43,470 nucleotides of DNA from Deltaproteobacteria bacterium (GTDB lineage Bacteria > Desulfobacterota > Binatia > UBA9968 > JAJDTQ01): assembly GCA_028818775.1 (NCBI GenBank), contig JAPPNE010000017.1, positions 1-43,470 on the forward strand, written 5' to 3'. Positions 8,941 through 16,616 of the stretch are shown here, in pieces. The stretch's first letter is position 1. The number at the start of each line of letters is the position of its first letter. Under the pieces are notes generated by a model, which was not told where the DNA came from, ran no database searches, and worked only from the letters and a program-made list of their open reading frames with translations. Both the position numbers and the translations under genes were made by a program.

Positions 8941-9756
8941 TTGCGGACTCCGAATCGTTTGAACATTACGTTGTTCTCCAGCGTCGTGGCCGGTGCAGTC
9001 GTCGGGTTGCCGGCCTACGCGTATTTTTATGGTTATTCCTGGGTCGATTGGGCCATGTTCGTGGTGCTCTACGTCATCACGGGACTCGGCATTACCGTGG
9101 GGTACCACCGCTTGCTGGCCCACCGAAGTTTTGCCTGCACCGATTGGGTGAAGGGCCTTCTCTTGATCGCAGGAGGATGGGCTCTACAAAATTCAGGCTT
9201 CAGATGGACAGCGGATCATATCCGCCATCATGCCCGGTGCGACCAGGAAGAAGATCCTTACAGTGCCAAGCGAGGATTCTGGCATAGTCATTGCGGTTGG
9301 CTGTTCTGGAGCGACCCCCATAGAGACGATAAATTTGCCCGCAAGCTGAAACAGGACGCGGTCGTGATGTGGCAACATCGCTACTACATCCCCATTGTCC
9401 TTTCCGGCCTGGCGCTGCCCTTCGTGGTGGGCTTCTTGTACGACGGCTGGTTCGGGGGGCTGGGCTGTTTCCTGCTCGCCGGAGTCGGGCGGACCTTCTT
9501 TGTCTTGAACTCCACGTTTTGCATCAATTCCATTTGCCACCTGTGGGGTACCCAACCTCACGGGGTATCCGATTCCAGTCGTGACAGTTGGTGGATCTCG
9601 CTCATCACCTTCGGAGAGGGCTACCACAATTATCACCACAGGTATCAAAGCGATTATCGGAACGGCCCTCAGTGGTATAACTTCGATCCGTCCAAGTGGC
9701 TCATCTACAGTCTTTCCCTCGTAGGGCTCGCCAGTTCCTTGCGCCGGTTTTCCTGA
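8941..9756 (+). CDS. acyl-CoA / fatty acid delta-9-type desaturase
   Basis: Integral-membrane di-iron desaturase of 271 residues that introduces a double bond into saturated acyl chains (delta-9, stearoyl-CoA desaturase-like group). The three histidine boxes are intact: HRLLAH at 56-61, HIRHH at 93-97 and HNYHH at 229-233, plus the extra ligand His200 in CHLWG. Hydrophobic helices flank the first box and fill 150-190. TTG 8941 is chosen as start because GAGGAGG sits seven bases upstream. The gene stands alone between the ABC operon and a convergent MFS gene, with a 93-base gap upstream. Its likely role is membrane-lipid unsaturation; regiospecificity cannot be read. Confidence 0.9.
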   Translation: MRTPNRLNITLFSSVVAGAVVGLPAYAYFYGYSWVDWAMFVVLYVITGLGITVGYHRLLAHRSFACTDWVKGLLLIAGGWALQNSGFRWTADHIRHHARCDQEEDPYSAKRGFWHSHCGWLFWSDPHRDDKFARKLKQDAVVMWQHRYYIPIVLSGLALPFVVGFLYDGWFGGLGCFLLAGVGRTFFVLNSTFCINSICHLWGTQPHGVSDSSRDSWWISLITFGEGYHNYHHRYQSDYRNGPQWYNFDPSKWLIYSLSLVGLASSLRRFS

Positions 9757-9769
9757 TCGGGACAGTCGG

Positions 9770-11044
9770 CTAGTCCGCGCCGGGCCGGTCGCCGGGCAGG
9801 TCACGCGGCTTGAGAGCGCGGATGGCCAGCGGCCCCACCAGCAGCACGACGGCGATGTGGCCGAAGGCGATGCCCCAGTTGAGCACGCTTTCGCCGCCGA
9901 GCACGTGCAGGATCAGGCCCATCATCAACGGCCCGACAAAGCCGCCGCCGTAGCCCAGCATCGCGTGCACGGCCAGCGCGGCGCCGCGCCTCTCGGGGTC
10001 GGCGTTGCCGACCGTGCCGGCGGTGAGCGACGAGGAATCCGCGTAGATCGCCGCGTTGTAGAGGAGACAGACGACGGCGGCCGTGCCGTATCCCACCCCC
10101 GCCGTAAAGCCCACTGCCAGCGCCAATGCCATGGATACCGTGAACACCAGCAGGATCCAGCGCTTGCGGCCCAGGCGCCGCGCCATCTCGTTGCCGAGGA
10201 CGCTGGAGGCCGTGCCGAGCAGGCTCGCCAGGGTCGCCACCACGGTCGGAACGAGGACATTCGGCGCACCGGGGCCCTGGGCCGCCGCGAAGGTCAGGAA
10301 AGTCACCATCCAGGAACGGACGACGAACATCTCCCAGGTGTGCACGCAGTATCCCAGGGCATAGGCCATGACCGAGGTGTTGCGGAGCACCGGCTTGAAG
10401 TCCAGGATCCGCGGCGCGGAGGCCGGCCGTTCCCGCCGCGGACTTGCCGGGAAAAGGGTCAGGGCCACGAGCAACGCCCCGAACGCCCCGCCGGCCCCGA
10501 CCATGAACGCGGCCTGCCAGCCGAATTGCGCCGTCACCGCGCCGGCGATGACGAAGGAGAACGAGCTGCTGATCCCCGTGCTGGCGCCGTGAACGGCCAC
10601 GGCGCGCGATTGTGCCGGCCCCTCCACCCGTTCGGACAACGCCTTGAGCCCCACCATGTAGGTGCCGGCCCAGCCGATGCCGTTCAGCGCGCGAAAGACG
10701 AGGCCGGTCCAGAACCCCTCCGCCAGGAAGGCCATGCCGAGATGGGCCAGCATGGTGGTGGAAACCGCGCACATGTAGACCTTGCGCGCGTCGACCCGGT
10801 CCGTCAGCGGCAGCAGGATCGGCACCGCGGCGGCGTAGGCGCCGAACATGATGCCGGAAAGCCACCCCGCCTGCGCGTGGCTGAGGGACCATTCCGCGAA
10901 GAAGGCCGGCAGCAGCGCCGCGAACGCCATGGCGCCGATCTGGGCCAGGGATTGCGCCAGACAGAAGACGGCGATGATGAATATTTCCCTCGTGCCGCGC
11001 TCCACCCGTCGTATGATAGGATAGTCGTCGGTGCATAGGAACAC
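9770..11044 (-). CDS. MFS transporter
   Basis: Major facilitator superfamily permease of up to 424 residues with about twelve hydrophobic helices. Helix 1 is around IIAVFCLAQSLAQIGAMAF, and the loop 2-3 region reads PLTDRVDARKVY, a variant of the G-x-x-D-R-x-G-R-R motif. The C-terminal half includes AAVVCLLYNAAIYADSSSLTAG, resembling nitrate/cyanate or organic-anion type carriers; the substrate is unknown. The frame opens at GTG 11044, but GTG 11005 (VERGTREIF) is a plausible shorter start; neither has a good Shine-Dalgarno sequence. It diverges from a small cupin gene 25 bases away and converges on the desaturase gene. Confidence 0.85.
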   Translation of the reverse strand: MFLCTDDYPIIRRVERGTREIFIIAVFCLAQSLAQIGAMAFAALLPAFFAEWSLSHAQAGWLSGIMFGAYAAAVPILLPLTDRVDARKVYMCAVSTTMLAHLGMAFLAEGFWTGLVFRALNGIGWAGTYMVGLKALSERVEGPAQSRAVAVHGASTGISSSFSFVIAGAVTAQFGWQAAFMVGAGGAFGALLVALTLFPASPRRERPASAPRILDFKPVLRNTSVMAYALGYCVHTWEMFVVRSWMVTFLTFAAAQGPGAPNVLVPTVVATLASLLGTASSVLGNEMARRLGRKRWILLVFTVSMALALAVGFTAGVGYGTAAVVCLLYNAAIYADSSSLTAGTVGNADPERRGAALAVHAMLGYGGGFVGPLMMGLILHVLGGESVLNWGIAFGHIAVVLLVGPLAIRALKPRDLPGDRPGAD

Positions 11045-11068
11045 ACGAAGGACGAAGGAGGTTCGGCC

Positions 11069-11404
11069 ATGCCCAAGCCAGAGCTAGAGTTCTTTCCGGT
11101 GGACGACCTGCCCTGGGTGCCGGTGGAGGGCGCGCCGCCGGGTCACTATCAAAAGATCCTGACCGAGGACCCGGAGATCGGTTTCGTCACCCGGCTTCTC
11201 AAGGTGGACCCGGGCGGGGCGAGCACGGAGACCTTCGTCCACGATTTCTGGGAGGAGGTGTACATCGTGGAGGGAAGCCAGTGGGATGGAGACCGCCTCC
11301 TCAAGAAGGGCATGTATGCCTGCCGTCCCCCGGGAATGAAGCACGGTCCCTACCGGACCGAGGAAGGCTGCACCACGCTGGAGTTTCGTTACGTCAGGCC
11401 GTGA
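11069..11404 (+). CDS. small cupin-domain protein
   Basis: A 111-residue single-domain cupin. Motif 1 reads HDFWEEVYIVEGS and motif 2 PPGMKHGPY, so a mononuclear metal site (His, Glu, His) is possible. The short size and fold match ChrR-like cupins with roles from metal sensing to small-molecule oxidation. It begins at ATG 11069 with AAGGAGG upstream and diverges from the MFS gene. A second copy of the same family lies at 25983-26336, sharing VHDFWEEV, KGMY.CRPPGM and HGPY. The two differ elsewhere, so this is an old duplication or parallel recruitment. The family is confident and the function unknown. Confidence 0.85.
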   Translation: MPKPELEFFPVDDLPWVPVEGAPPGHYQKILTEDPEIGFVTRLLKVDPGGASTETFVHDFWEEVYIVEGSQWDGDRLLKKGMYACRPPGMKHGPYRTEEGCTTLEFRYVRP

Positions 11405-11479
11405 GCGTGGGCGGACCGGGAGTGGCGAAACCGGGGGTCCGTGGTTCGGGCAGTGGATTCGTTGCGCGAGCGGTTGAAA

Positions 11480-12115
11480 TCAGCCCGGTGCGAGCACGAA
11501 GTCGAAGCGCCCGAGCCAGCCTTGCGGAGTGCGGCTCAGGTCCAGCAACAGGTCGTCATGAAAGATGTTGTCCCGGGCGTTCTCGTCGGGCACGTCGGGA
11601 AAGTAGAGCTGGGTCGTGAGCAGGCGCGTGGCCGGGCCCTGGACCTTGACGTGGATATGCGGCGTGCGCCCCGTATAGCGCACCGGCCGGATGGTCTCGA
11701 AGCGAAACGCCCCGGCGGGGTCGGTGTACTGATGGCCGCGGTACCGGAACCCCGAGTTGTCGTAGCGCCCGTTCTCGTCGGCATGCCAGATGTCGACCAC
11801 GGCGCCGCCGATGGGACGGCAGTCCGGCGAGAGCACAAGCCCCTGCAGCACCAGCGACCGGCCGTTCGAGCCCGGTTCCCGTAGACTGGTGCGGAGCGGC
11901 GTCCCCGGCGTGTAGAACGGTCCCTCGGTCGTCTCGGGTATGGCACGCGTGCAGGCAAGTGGCGGCGCCAGTCCGAGCGAGCGGTCCGCCGCGGGACCAG
12001 AAAAAGGATAGTCCAGGAGCGTCGCCCGCGAACAGGCCAGCCACGACAGGCCCGTGACACCCGCTGCTGCCGCGGCAAACAAGGCGCCGCGGCGGGAGTA
12101 CCTACGATTCCACAT
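11480..12115 (-). CDS. exported intradiol ring-cleavage dioxygenase family protein
   Basis: A 211-residue protein of the catechol / protocatechuate 3,4-dioxygenase (Fe3+) family. The expected iron ligands are present: Tyr118 in ENGRYDNSG, Tyr147 in RPVRYTGR, and His153 and His155 in PHIHVKV. The usual EGPFY and DIWHAD segments precede them. The N-terminus NRRYSRRGALFAAAAAG followed by hydrophobic residues and Cys28 looks like a twin-arginine export signal, possibly with a weak lipobox (WLAC). It may therefore act in the periplasm, unlike classical cytoplasmic catabolic enzymes. No clear Shine-Dalgarno sequence precedes ATG 12115. It diverges from the DCC-family gene and converges on the cupin gene. 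The substrate is not deducible. Confidence 0.88.
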   Translation of the reverse strand: MWNRRYSRRGALFAAAAAGVTGLSWLACSRATLLDYPFSGPAADRSLGLAPPLACTRAIPETTEGPFYTPGTPLRTSLREPGSNGRSLVLQGLVLSPDCRPIGGAVVDIWHADENGRYDNSGFRYRGHQYTDPAGAFRFETIRPVRYTGRTPHIHVKVQGPATRLLTTQLYFPDVPDENARDNIFHDDLLLDLSRTPQGWLGRFDFVLAPG

Positions 12116-12150
12116 GAAAAAATCATAGGCTGACTCAGGAGGATTGTAAA

Positions 12151-12540
12151 ACGGACTCCAGCGGAAGAAACGACTTTCTGCTTTACGACGGCGAGTGCGT
12201 CTACTGCCGCACGTATGCGCGGAAGTCCAGGTTCAGGACCGCCGACGGAGGGCGGTTGCGGTTCATCGACGGCAGAAACGCTCCTGCCCTCGTGGACGAG
12301 TTGCGGCGGGATGGCTGCGACCTCGAAGACGGCATGATCCTCGTTCTGGAGGGCCGGCGTTACCAGGGAGCCGAGGCCATGGAGGCGCTCGGTTCCCTGG
12401 CCTCAGAACCCGGTTGGGTCAACATGCTCACGAGATGGGTGGGGTCCAGCTCCGAACGGGCGCGCTTCTTCTACCCGTGGTTCCGGCGGTTGCGTCATGT
12501 GGGTCTCTGGATGGCCGGCAAGTCGGGTTTCCGCAAGTGA
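12151..12540 (+). CDS. DCC-family (DUF393) thiol-disulfide oxidoreductase, probable ACG start
   Basis: Small redox protein of about 129 residues in the DUF393/DCC family, named for its N-terminal D-G-x-C-x-x-C motif. In frame from 12151 the protein reads NDFLLYDGECVYCRTYA, with Cys16 and Cys19 as the active-site pair, followed by GRLRFIDGRNAP and the C-terminal helices usual in the family. No ATG, GTG or TTG lies between the upstream in-frame stop (12115-12117) and this motif. A perfect AGGAGG at 12137-12142 stands eight bases before ACG 12151, the natural start position. A conventional start at TTG 12256 would delete the catalytic cysteines. Either ACG is used, or an ATG has mutated and the gene is weakly expressed. 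Confidence 0.75.
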   Translation, partial: TDSSGRNDFLLYDGECVYCRTYARKSRFRTADGGRLRFIDGRNAPALVDELRRDGCDLEDGMILVLEGRRYQGAEAMEALGSLASEPGWVNMLTRWVGSSSERARFFYPWFRRLRHVGLWMAGKSGFRK

Positions 12541-12576
12541 AGGCGAGAGGGAATTTCCCCGCCGCCGGGGAAGCCC

Positions 12577-12582
12577 TATACT
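12577..12582 (+). promoter_or_regulatory. putative -10 element (TATACT) of the sigma-factor operon
   Basis: TATACT matches the -10 consensus in five of six bases and sits nine bases before ATG 12592. That would place transcription start at or next to the start codon, fitting the absence of a Shine-Dalgarno sequence there (possible leaderless mRNA). The -35 region at the right distance (TTTCCC) is weak. Confidence 0.3.
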
Positions 12583-12591
12583 GGACGCTCC

Positions 12592-13173
12592 ATGGCACAT
12601 GCGTGGGACCGACGCAGCGACAAGGAGCTGGTGGAGCTATGCAACCGCGGCGACCGCGATGAGGCGGTCCGGGCCTTTGAAACGCTGTACCGGCGGCACC
12701 GCGACTACGTCACGCGGGTGGCCCTGCGATTCGGCGCCGACCGGGACGCGGCCGTCGACGTGCTGCAGGAGACGTTTCTCTACCTGCTGAAGAAGTTTCC
12801 CCCCACGGGCGAAGGGCTGGTGCTCACGGCGCAGCTCCGGTCGTTGCTCTATCCGGTAGCCAAGAACCTGACCCTTTCCTCCCTGCGGCAGCGAGCGCGC
12901 CTGGACGATTCCGAGGAGTTCGATCCGGACCGGTTGCAGGCGCCGAGCGGCACCGATCCGGCGGAGCGAGACCCGGCGCGGTTGTCGGCGGCTCTGGCCC
13001 GTCTTTCCGCGGAGCGCCGCGAGGTGCTGCTCCTGCGCTTCGTCGACGACATGTCCCTGCAGGACATCGCGGACACCCTTTCCATACCCCTCGGCACCGT
13101 CAAGTCCCGGCTCCATCTCGCGGTCAGAGAGTTGCGGGAAAGCCCCGAGATCAAGGATTTCGGCAAGCCGTGA
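12592..13173 (+). CDS. ECF-type RNA polymerase sigma factor
   Basis: Sigma-70 family extracytoplasmic-function sigma factor, 193 residues. Region 2 spans about 28-72 with FETLYRRHRDYVTRVALRF and DVLQETFLYLLKKF; region 4 spans about 128-182 with LSAERREVLLLRFVDDMSL, then a helix-turn-helix ending IPLGTVKSRLHLAVREL. The linker between them is short, as in ECF factors. It is followed after 38 bases by a membrane protein that looks like its anti-sigma partner, and then by an exported-protein operon that is its probable target. No Shine-Dalgarno sequence precedes ATG 12592. Family assignment is firm; the promoter specificity and inducing signal are unknown. Confidence 0.93.
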   Translation: MAHAWDRRSDKELVELCNRGDRDEAVRAFETLYRRHRDYVTRVALRFGADRDAAVDVLQETFLYLLKKFPPTGEGLVLTAQLRSLLYPVAKNLTLSSLRQRARLDDSEEFDPDRLQAPSGTDPAERDPARLSAALARLSAERREVLLLRFVDDMSLQDIADTLSIPLGTVKSRLHLAVRELRESPEIKDFGKP

Positions 13174-13211
13174 ACCTTTTGGCCGCCTCGCGCGCTTAAC
13201 GGGGTGGAACC

Positions 13212-13700
13212 ATGGAGCGCGACGACGACAGAAGGATCCTGCCCACGCGACCGGCACACGGCATGCCGTCCGCTGAAGAAGAGATCGACCTGCCCGAGGA
13301 GTTGGCCCAGGAACTCGCCCGCCTCGACAGGTCGGTGGCGGTCATGTCGCCGGAGGCGGACCGGCGCATTGCCGAGGCGGCCAGAGAGCACTTCCTGACG
13401 CGGCCGCGGCGCGCGCGTCCGGCCGGGTTTCGTTGGGCCATGGCGGGAAGCCTGGCCGCGAGCCTCCTGGTGGGTGTTCTTCTCTGGCGGACGTACACGC
13501 CGATGGGACCCGCCGACCTACGGGTCGCTACCGTCGCCGGCATACCCGACGACGTCGACGGCTCCGGGACCGTGGACATTCTCGACGCCTTTGCCCTGGC
13601 CCGCATGGCGCGCGCCGACCGTGCGCCTGCCGCTCAAACGAAGATCGACGCCCTGGCCATGAGCGTCGTGGCGTTGGACGGTTCCGCGGACAAGCTATGA
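13212..13700 (+). CDS. single-pass anti-sigma-like protein with periplasmic dockerin-type motif
   Basis: A 162-residue membrane protein. Residues 1-72 are charged and should be cytoplasmic; 75-93 form one transmembrane helix (WAMAGSLAASLLVGVLLW); 94-162 should be periplasmic. Position after an ECF sigma gene and this topology suggest an anti-sigma factor, though no ZAS zinc motif is visible. The outer part carries DVDGSGTVDILD (114-125), matching a dockerin type I calcium loop with Asp at positions 1, 3, 9 and 12 and Gly at 6, followed by the helix AFALARM. A second, degenerate repeat may start at KIDALAMSVVAL without calcium ligands. Its stop overlaps the next gene as ATGA. The next gene product looks like a cohesin, the natural partner of a dockerin. 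Confidence 0.8.
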   Translation: MERDDDRRILPTRPAHGMPSAEEEIDLPEELAQELARLDRSVAVMSPEADRRIAEAAREHFLTRPRRARPAGFRWAMAGSLAASLLVGVLLWRTYTPMGPADLRVATVAGIPDDVDGSGTVDILDAFALARMARADRAPAAQTKIDALAMSVVALDGSADKL

Positions 13701-14167
13701 ATCGCCGGCGCTTGACACTTCTGCTTTGCTTTGCGCTCTGGGCCGCCGCCTTGCCGGGCTGGTCGTACGCGGAATACACGAAGGTCCGTTTCGCGGCCCT
13801 CGACATCCACCTGGAATCCGCCGAGCCCGTGGCGGCTTGGCAGTTCGAGCTGTCGGAAGCCGCCGGCGGGATGCGCGTGGTGGGGGTCGAGAACGGGGAC
13901 AGTCCGGCGTTTGCCAGGGCACCCTACTATGACCGAAAGGCCGTCAACGACGGCCGTGCCGACCGCATCATCGTCGCCGATTTCACGTTGCGGTCCGGGA
14001 ACGAACTTCCGGTGGGCAGGTTCCGCATCGCCACCGTTCACGTTCACCTCACCGGCGACTCCGAGCCCGAATACGTTCTGAGACTGGTCACGGCAGGCAA
14101 CGCCGAGGGCAAACCCGTGCCCGCCACCGTACATCTCGACATCCAGCCAGGGAGATCGCGTAAATGA
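13697..14167 (+). CDS. secreted cohesin-like protein
   Basis: A 156-residue exported protein. A Sec signal peptide (MNRRRLTLLLCFALWAAALP, cleavage near SYA|EY, residue 25) is followed by one beta-rich domain. The pattern AAWQFELSEAAGGMRVVGVENGD, then ADFTLRSGNELPVGRFRIATVHVHL and a Gly-containing final strand, follows cohesin domains: a strand, a statement on growth of value, then a G-x-F-x-I-A strand. It begins within the stop of the dockerin-bearing gene and ends overlapping the VIT-VWA gene, so the three are made together. It probably works in the periplasm or at the surface. Alternatives are another immunoglobulin-like fold. The signal peptide is certain and the cohesin reading moderate. 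Confidence 0.7.
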   Translation: MNRRRLTLLLCFALWAAALPGWSYAEYTKVRFAALDIHLESAEPVAAWQFELSEAAGGMRVVGVENGDSPAFARAPYYDRKAVNDGRADRIIVADFTLRSGNELPVGRFRIATVHVHLTGDSEPEYVLRLVTAGNAEGKPVPATVHLDIQPGRSRK

Positions 14168-16458
14168 AACAGCAAGGAATCGCCGATACGTGGACGACCG
14201 TGGCCGCCCTGTGCATGCTCCTGATGGTAGCGGCATGCGCGACCGACGCGCCGGACCCCGAGCCGGGTGGCGCCGTCGCTGGTCCGGCCTCGCCCCAAGG
14301 CGGAACCGGGCAGGTTTCCGGTGTCCCGTCTCCGCCGGCCGCTGGGGCCGCCCTGGAACGCAGGACCGACAGCCATGCCTCCTCGCCCCCTCCGCGGTCC
14401 TTGAGGCACCGGGCTTTCCGGAGAAAGGGAGGGGGCGGTGGACCGCTGTTTGCGCCGCTAATGGTTCAATCAGCAACTGCCGACCTGGCGACAGCGCCAG
14501 TCCGGTCGCTGGACCCGGATGAAGAGCTTTGGGTCATTGTAACGCCGCGGCCGGCCGATACCGACCAATCGCGGGCGCAACCGGAACATCCGGGCTCGGG
14601 AGCGCTGGTGACCACACGCCCCTCCGCAGGAGAGGAGAAGGCGGAGGTCCCGCTTCCGCTCACGCACACCGAGGTTCACGCGGCGATCACCGGGTACGTG
14701 GGCACGGTAGACGTCACCCAACAGTTTGAGAACCCCTTCGACGAGAAAATCGAGGCCGTCTACATGTTCCCGCTGCCCGAGAAGGCCGCGGTGAGCGAGT
14801 TCGTGATGACCATCGGCGAACGCCGCATCCGCGGCATCCTGAGGGAGAAGGAGGAGGCCGAGGCCATCTACCGGGAGGCGCGCGCGCAAGGCTACCAGGC
14901 GAGCCTGCTGACCCAGCACCGCCCCAACATCTTCGAGCAGAAGGTGGCCAACATCGAGCCCGGCAAGCGCATCGACGTGAACATCCGCTACTTCCACTCG
15001 CTGGCCTACCGCGACGGCTGGTACACGTTCGTGCTCCCTACCGTGGTGGGTCCGCGCTACAACCCGCCCGGCTCCAAGGACCCCGTGCACCCGCTTCCGC
15101 GGACGCACGTTCAACCCGTATCCACCGGCACGGGCGTGCGCTATCTGCGGCCCGAGGAACGATCGGGGCACGACATCGGCATCACGGTGAAGCTCGACGC
15201 CGGCGTCGCCATCGAGGCCATCGAGTCGAGCCACCGCATCGACCAGACGCGCGCGGCTCCCGATGCCGCCACCATCAGGCTCGCCGACCAGGCGACGATC
15301 CCCAACCGGGACTTCGTCCTCAAGTTCAAGGTGGCGGGCGGCCGCGTCAAGACGAACCTCCTGACCTACGTGGACCGCAAGAAGGGACAGGGGTACTTCA
15401 CCATGGTGCTTTATCCGCCCGAACATCTCGACGCCGCGCCGCGGCATCCCATGGAGATGGTGTTCGTGCTCGACTGCTCGGGCTCCATGCAGGGCGAACC
15501 CATCGCCCAGGCCAAGGCGGCCATTCTCGCGGCCCTGGACCTGCTCAAGCCCGGAGACACCTTCCAGGTGATCCGCTTCTCCAACAACGCCAGCCGGTTC
15601 GGACCCAACCCCGTACCGGCCACGCCGGAGAACGTCGCCCGGGCGAAACGGTACGTCCGGCAACTCGAGGGCAGCGGCGGCACGGAGATGATCGAAGGCA
15701 TCCGCGCCGCCCTGAACTTCCCCCACGAACCCCGGCGCCTGCGCTTCGTGACCTTCCTGACCGACGGCTACATCGGCAACGAGGTCGAGATACTGGAGGC
15801 CATCCACAAGTCCATCGGAGAGTCGAGAATCTTCAGCTTCGGCGTGGGTGACTCCGTCAACCGCTATCTCCTGAACCGCATGGCCAAGGTGGGGCGCGGC
15901 GCCGCCGCCTACCTAGCGCTGGACGATTCCGGCGCGGAAGTCATGCGCTACTTCTTCAACCGCATCAGCCGCCCCGTGCTCTCGGACGTCGAGATCGACT
16001 GGGGAACGATGAAGGTGACCAACACCTACCCCAAGCGCCTGCCCGATCTCTTCGTCGGCCGCGCCGTGGTGGTCACCGGCAAGTTCACGGGCGAGCCGGG
16101 CAAGCCCGTGGTACGGGGCCGCGCCGGCGGAAAACGCGTCGAGTACGCCGTGCCCCGGTCCGGCGGAGAGGACGCGCACGCCTTCATCCCCAACATCTGG
16201 GCGCGACTGCGCATCGCCGACCTCGCCGACCGCCAAACCTGGACCCACGACCCCCACAACGAGTTGGCCGGCGCCATCAAGAAGACCGCATTGGAATACG
16301 GCCTCATGTCCGACTACACGGCCTTTGTCGCGGTGGACGCCAGCCGGCGCACCGAAGGCAAGCACGGCACCACCGTGCATCAGGCGGTACCCGTGCCGAG
16401 AGGGGTGCGCTATACTACGACGGTCAAGGAGGAACGCACGGTGAAGGAGGATCGATGA
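14164..16458 (+). CDS. VIT and VWA domain lipoprotein
   Basis: A 764-residue envelope protein with the layout of inter-alpha-trypsin inhibitor heavy chains. The signal ends in a lipobox MVAAC (Cys25), predicting a lipoprotein; a Pro/Gly/Ser-rich low-complexity linker follows to about 160. The VIT domain covers about 160-295 (VDVTQQFENPFDEKIEAVYMFPLPEKAAV). The VWA domain covers about 430-600 with a complete metal-ion-dependent adhesion site: DCSGS at 437-441, Thr507 in GGTEM and Asp534 in LTDGY. It starts inside the cohesin-like stop codon and its own stop overlaps the next tiny gene. Such proteins are adhesion or surface-assembly factors; the ligand is unknown. Confidence 0.92.
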   Translation: MKQQGIADTWTTVAALCMLLMVAACATDAPDPEPGGAVAGPASPQGGTGQVSGVPSPPAAGAALERRTDSHASSPPPRSLRHRAFRRKGGGGGPLFAPLMVQSATADLATAPVRSLDPDEELWVIVTPRPADTDQSRAQPEHPGSGALVTTRPSAGEEKAEVPLPLTHTEVHAAITGYVGTVDVTQQFENPFDEKIEAVYMFPLPEKAAVSEFVMTIGERRIRGILREKEEAEAIYREARAQGYQASLLTQHRPNIFEQKVANIEPGKRIDVNIRYFHSLAYRDGWYTFVLPTVVGPRYNPPGSKDPVHPLPRTHVQPVSTGTGVRYLRPEERSGHDIGITVKLDAGVAIEAIESSHRIDQTRAAPDAATIRLADQATIPNRDFVLKFKVAGGRVKTNLLTYVDRKKGQGYFTMVLYPPEHLDAAPRHPMEMVFVLDCSGSMQGEPIAQAKAAILAALDLLKPGDTFQVIRFSNNASRFGPNPVPATPENVARAKRYVRQLEGSGGTEMIEGIRAALNFPHEPRRLRFVTFLTDGYIGNEVEILEAIHKSIGESRIFSFGVGDSVNRYLLNRMAKVGRGAAAYLALDDSGAEVMRYFFNRISRPVLSDVEIDWGTMKVTNTYPKRLPDLFVGRAVVVTGKFTGEPGKPVVRGRAGGKRVEYAVPRSGGEDAHAFIPNIWARLRIADLADRQTWTHDPHNELAGAIKKTALEYGLMSDYTAFVAVDASRRTEGKHGTTVHQAVPVPRGVRYTTTVKEERTVKEDR

Positions 16459-16604
16459 CCATAGAACGTCTCGTGAGCGAGCCGAAGGCCCGTCCCCGCT
16501 ACTCCCTTGAGGAGCTTTTGGCGCAGTGTGACGAAAACGAAACCCCCGGGTCCGAGGATCGTGCCTGGATCGACTCCAAGCCGGTCGGCAAGGAGCTGCT
16601 GTAG
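16455..16604 (+). CDS. 49-residue MazE/PemI C-terminal-like small protein
   Basis: A short gene starting within the stop of the VIT-VWA gene (ATGA). The product contains RPRYSLEELLAQCDENETP and ends AWIDSKPVGKELL, a pattern I recognise from the C-terminal, toxin-binding part of MazE/PemI antitoxins. There is no room for the N-terminal AbrB-type DNA-binding domain, and no MazF/PemK toxin gene lies beside it. GGAGG of the upstream gene end (GAAGGAGGATCG) serves as a good ribosome site. It is either a relic of a toxin-antitoxin pair or a small protein using the same peptide motif in this operon. Coding is likely from coupling and composition; the role is open. Confidence 0.6.
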   Translation: MTIERLVSEPKARPRYSLEELLAQCDENETPGSEDRAWIDSKPVGKELL

Positions 16605-16616
16605 CGGCGTTCGTTG

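Noticed and set aside
9857..11038. Long open frame on the plus strand opposite the MFS gene
   Set aside because: Arg/His/Gln-rich translation typical of GC-rich antisense frames; no domain, and the minus-strand frame has clear MFS helices.
12256..12540. TTG 12256 as start of the DCC-family gene
   Set aside because: It removes the active-site cysteines and has no ribosome site, while AGGAGG fits ACG 12151.
16605..16616. MazF/PemK toxin next to the MazE-tail-like gene
   Set aside because: Only twelve bases remain before the efflux gene stop on the opposite strand; no room and no toxin-like sequence anywhere near.
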